This document shows, one piece after another, positions 61,220 to 64,000 of a stretch of DNA of 64,000 nucleotides. The stretch is from positions 7,126,563 to 7,190,562 of the forward strand of contig OX291540.1 in assembly GCA_946406115.1 (NCBI GenBank). Direction: 5' to 3'. A model generated the notes under the pieces. That model worked only from the letters and a program-made list of their open reading frames with translations, was not told where the DNA came from and made no database searches. The translations under genes and the position numbers were made by a program. Position 1 is the stretch's first letter. Each line of letters begins with the position of its first letter. The stretch comes from Apoda limacodes. Lineage: Eukaryota; Arthropoda; Insecta; Lepidoptera; Limacodidae.

Positions 61220-62460
61220 CTGAGTCTTATGTGGTGTTTTATTAGGGTGGTTGTGCTGACATGCTTACGATAGAAAAGGGAATGTGTCTACGCAAATAAA
61301 ATAAATTGCAACGATGTAATGTTAAAATATTTGTGTATATATTTCTATGTACGCTTCAATAAAATGCAGAAAAGTAAATAACCTAAAACTTTACGTTCTG
61401 AAACAGTTTATTTTGAAACCATCATCTTAGCCTACAAATTGTCTAACTGGTCAAGGGTCGTCCCACACTACGTTTTTCACAACAAATTTCACAACGGGAA
61501 ACGGAGATCATCTTCAAAAAAATTTTAGGCTTTTTTTAAAAAATAATTAAAAGTGTTAAAATTGTACTGTCAAAGATAAAGAGTTATTTTCCTAAAATGT
61601 CTGTTGAAATTAATATGAAAAAATATTTTCGAGTTATATTTATGTTGAAAATTGCCATTTTTGAAAACCTGACGTTATAAAAACTTTGCACAAGTTTCTA
61701 ATAAATGTCTGAGATATCAATTCTTATATCATGGTTCTTATATCTTATATTTTTTTATTTATTCAAGTGGGCGTTGATAGACAGATACGACACTATACGG
61801 AATAGTTAATGATATTCAAAAAGTCTCGAGCGTAGTTTTGTTGGAAACTAAAACTGTATCATTGGAGTTTTGAAAAATAAATATCAATACCGTCAATTTT
61901 GAAAAAATTAAGTAGGCAAACTAGCTTACGGCCCGCCTGATAGTAATATCATTAGCATGATATTGTATATATAATGGGGCTAAACCCTATCTTTTGAATC
62001 TCACTCTGTGAAATACGAAGGTACTATTGACGGAATACTTTACATCGGTTGAACGTGGATGTTACGAGCATAGGTTGGTAATATCTCACTCTCTAACTTA
62101 ACTTTCAGGAATAAGTGTCGTGCCGGTATATTTATATCTATGATAGAATATATTAACTACGGATATCAACTTTAATATTACTAAGTGTTCATGTAAATTG
62201 TTTTTTTAAACCTAACTTACCAGGATTCAATTCCCATTAAATGTTGTAACAAAGTATCAAAATTATGTAAATAATTACCTAAAACAAAGATATAACAAAA
62301 CGATAATGATAATATTTATAACTATTACAGCTGTCAAATTAACGTTTCCAAAAAAACAATGTTTTTCGGTTTTTTGTTTTTTAAAGAAGTCGGTGAATAT
62401 ATCGGAATATATGGGAATGTGACTTCAGCCCAATTTATCATAACTGACCTCTATGTCTGT
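61220..62460. other. AT-rich intergenic DNA
   Basis: A short jockey-like tail scrap, CTAGCTTACGGCCCGCCTGA, is at 61921-61940. No gene was seen. Confidence 0.45.
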
Positions 62461-62467
62461 TATAGTT

Positions 62468-62806
62468 TTATTTTTTTTAAATACCGCTAAGGTGGCAAAG
62501 AAGCTTACGGTCTGCCTTATGGTAAGCGATCACCGCAGCCTATGGACGCTTGCAACACATGGGGCATCAATCGCGCGTTGCCAACCCTTCGAAAAATCTA
62601 ATAACTTGTTTCTTGAAGAACCCCATACCTCCTTCCGCCTTTAGAGAAAACCTTGGCAGGGAGCTCATTCCATAATTTATAAGCGTTCGCGGACGGAAGT
62701 TTCTCTAAAACCCCACTTGTACGTGACCATTTAGGTTCTAAGGTGTGAGGACGAATTCCCTCCCGATAGCGAGCGGTGCGATGATAGAAAGTAGCCGTAG
62801 TGTAAC
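62468..62806 (-). mobile_element. Jockey-like LINE 3' end
   Basis: TTTTTTTAAATACCGCTAAGG, ATGGTAAGCGATCACCGCAG, ACCTTGGCAGGGAGCTCATT and GAGCGGTGCGATGATAGAAA match 51530-51880 block for block. It stops at AGTAGCCGTA, where other copies continue GGGCATCATT. Confidence 0.8.
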
Positions 62807-62809
62807 GCT

Positions 62810-63480
62810 TACGTTAAAACTTCGGAGTAAATAAAATATTTAATAAAAATAAAACTTAATTAATTTAATTATAAACCCTTAATAATATTAAAACTTAAGC
62901 TAATTAGTTCTTAACACTTAAATATAGTTTATATTGTTATAACAATATAACAATTTATACTAAAATACAAAAATAAATTTAATAATACTCACTAACAAAT
63001 AAATAATACACATTAAACATAGAATAAATCTTTCAAAACTTATAAAAGACTAATCGTCATCGCCCGGCTACCTCTGAACCGGTTTGGCGAGTTTCGTGCG
63101 CGCGCCGCTCGGTCTAGCTCTCTCACCTTACCAGCTATCGGTATGATGATCGGATATGCTGTATACTTTTTGTATTAAAGATAAGATATTCTACCTTATA
63201 CTGAATTGCTTCTAAAAGTACTTCTGAATACTTACTAGTGAAAAACCCCAAAACTATAGGGTAAGTTGTTTAATTTTATTATAAGTGTGATTAGCTATAT
63301 TTTGTTAGTTGTAAATGTGACTAGCCTCGTGTTGTTTTGACATGGCATTTCCATGACCTCTAAGCGTGCAAAGTGACACGACATAATTTAGAAAAGTGAG
63401 TTTAAACGTAGATTTGATTTTTAAACTATTATGTAATTAAAGTACCTAGTATAAAAAGTATTTAATATCATCTTTCATCA
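62810..63480. other. AT-rich DNA with a GC-rich patch
   Basis: CCTCTGAACCGGTTTGGCGA to CGCTCGGTCTAGCTC (63070-63120) is GC-rich. TGTAACGCTTACGTTAAAAC at 62813 looks like an LTR start, but no matching end was found. Confidence 0.35.
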
Positions 63481-63489
63481 TCACTTTCA

Positions 63490-63770
63490 TTAATTGTTTT
63501 GCTCATTGCTATTAGCTAAATTAAAATTATCTTGAAACTTCTTCTGTAGTCCTTCTGCTTGTTTGCCATAAACCTTGACTGCCTCATCTCGATCACTAAT
63601 AAGAGTACACAGTCTAGCTACTGCAAGTAGACGCTTCATTCCTGCTTTTAATCGAAATGATCGTCATGTTGCAGTCAGGGTGAAAAACTGGACATTGGTT
63701 TAAATGGCCAAAATAATGATTCCAGGGTTTTTTCATCTTCGCTACAATCTACCTCAACATGGTACTTCCT
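63490..63770 (-). pseudogene. Broken unidentified reading frame
   Basis: Two coding-like stretches on the minus strand. First INRKYHVEVDCSEDEKTLES and LFWPFKPM (about 63775-63695). Then, in another frame after a short gap, FRLKAGMKRLLAVARLCTLI, SDRDEAVKVYGKQAEGLQKK and FQDNFNLANSNEQNN with a TAA at 63490-63492. The ATG at 63639 would give 49 codons. The residue make-up is clearly protein-like and the end is probably a true C-terminus. Family unknown; it may be a retro-pseudogene or the end of a transposon ORF. Confidence 0.45.
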
Positions 63771-64000
63771 GTTGATGCCTGCAGTCTACCAGCAGGCGAT
63801 TTCTAAATTTTATTTTGCTGCCGCCGCCGCGCTGTGGTGAACTTCAACACGCAGGAAAGCCTATCGTACCTAAGTAGACCAATTCTCGATGCATTCGAAG
63901 ATCATTGCTAGTCAGAAAAAGAACCCCGACCTTTGTAGATGTAATACTTCTTGTTGTAAGTATGTAGATACTTCTATATAATCATTCTGCTACATACCTT

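Noticed and set aside
62813..63130. Solo LTR starting TGTAACGCTTAC
   Set aside because: No matching LTR end or flanking duplication could be found.

Overview
The window is AT-rich, intron-containing insect DNA, most probably from a moth or butterfly (Lepidoptera). The inference rests on a lepidopteran-type UDP-glycosyltransferase gene with insect splice signals, tRNA-derived SINEs, jockey-like and RTE-like LINEs, and the repeat families ending in GGGTTCCGTA that are common in lepidopteran genomes. Conserved host coding sequence is scarce; most of the 64 kb is transposable elements and their debris. No CRISPR array, operon or bacterial feature is present.

Layout. 1-3.3 kb: three exons of a UGT gene on the minus strand, running off the left edge. 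3.3-14 kb: intergenic DNA with short repeats, an eroded Crypton-like recombinase fragment (8.9-9.5 kb) and a LINE tail. 14.0-16.5 kb: a SINE, then a minus-strand jockey-like reverse transcriptase fused in frame to a piece of Helitron helicase. 17-18.5 kb: a pile of small repeats, several ending in the same hairpin. 18.66-24.13 kb: the best preserved element, a 5.46-kb DNA transposon with perfect 19-bp inverted repeats, TTAA on both sides and a four-exon minus-strand gene. That gene encodes a Mutator-like DDE transposase followed by a YqaJ/lambda-exonuclease-type nuclease, now split by one frameshift. 24-31.5 kb: GGGTTCCGTA repeats, two 5S rRNA-like pieces, two decayed RTE LINEs and a LINE C-terminus with its 3' UTR. 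31.5-54 kb: mostly unexplained AT-rich DNA with a decayed jockey-like copy (38.0-39.8 kb), a GC-rich island (45.6 kb), a 39-bp tandem array (49.9 kb) and a degenerate approximately 118-bp array (52.6 kb). 54.67-57.59 kb: a large palindrome of two near-identical LTR-like arms in opposite orientation, flanked by a 4-bp duplication. 59.6-61.2 kb: a decayed minus-strand LINE. 62.5-64 kb: another jockey-like tail and a broken unidentified reading frame.

The strongest candidate for an unusual system is the TTAA-flanked transposon. Its spliced gene was followed by eye through four exons with matching intron phases, and DDE and PD-(D/E)XK motifs are both visible. The Helitron/jockey chimera and the head-to-head LTR palindrome are the next two things to check. 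All assignments are by eye from translations and motifs; no database search was run.
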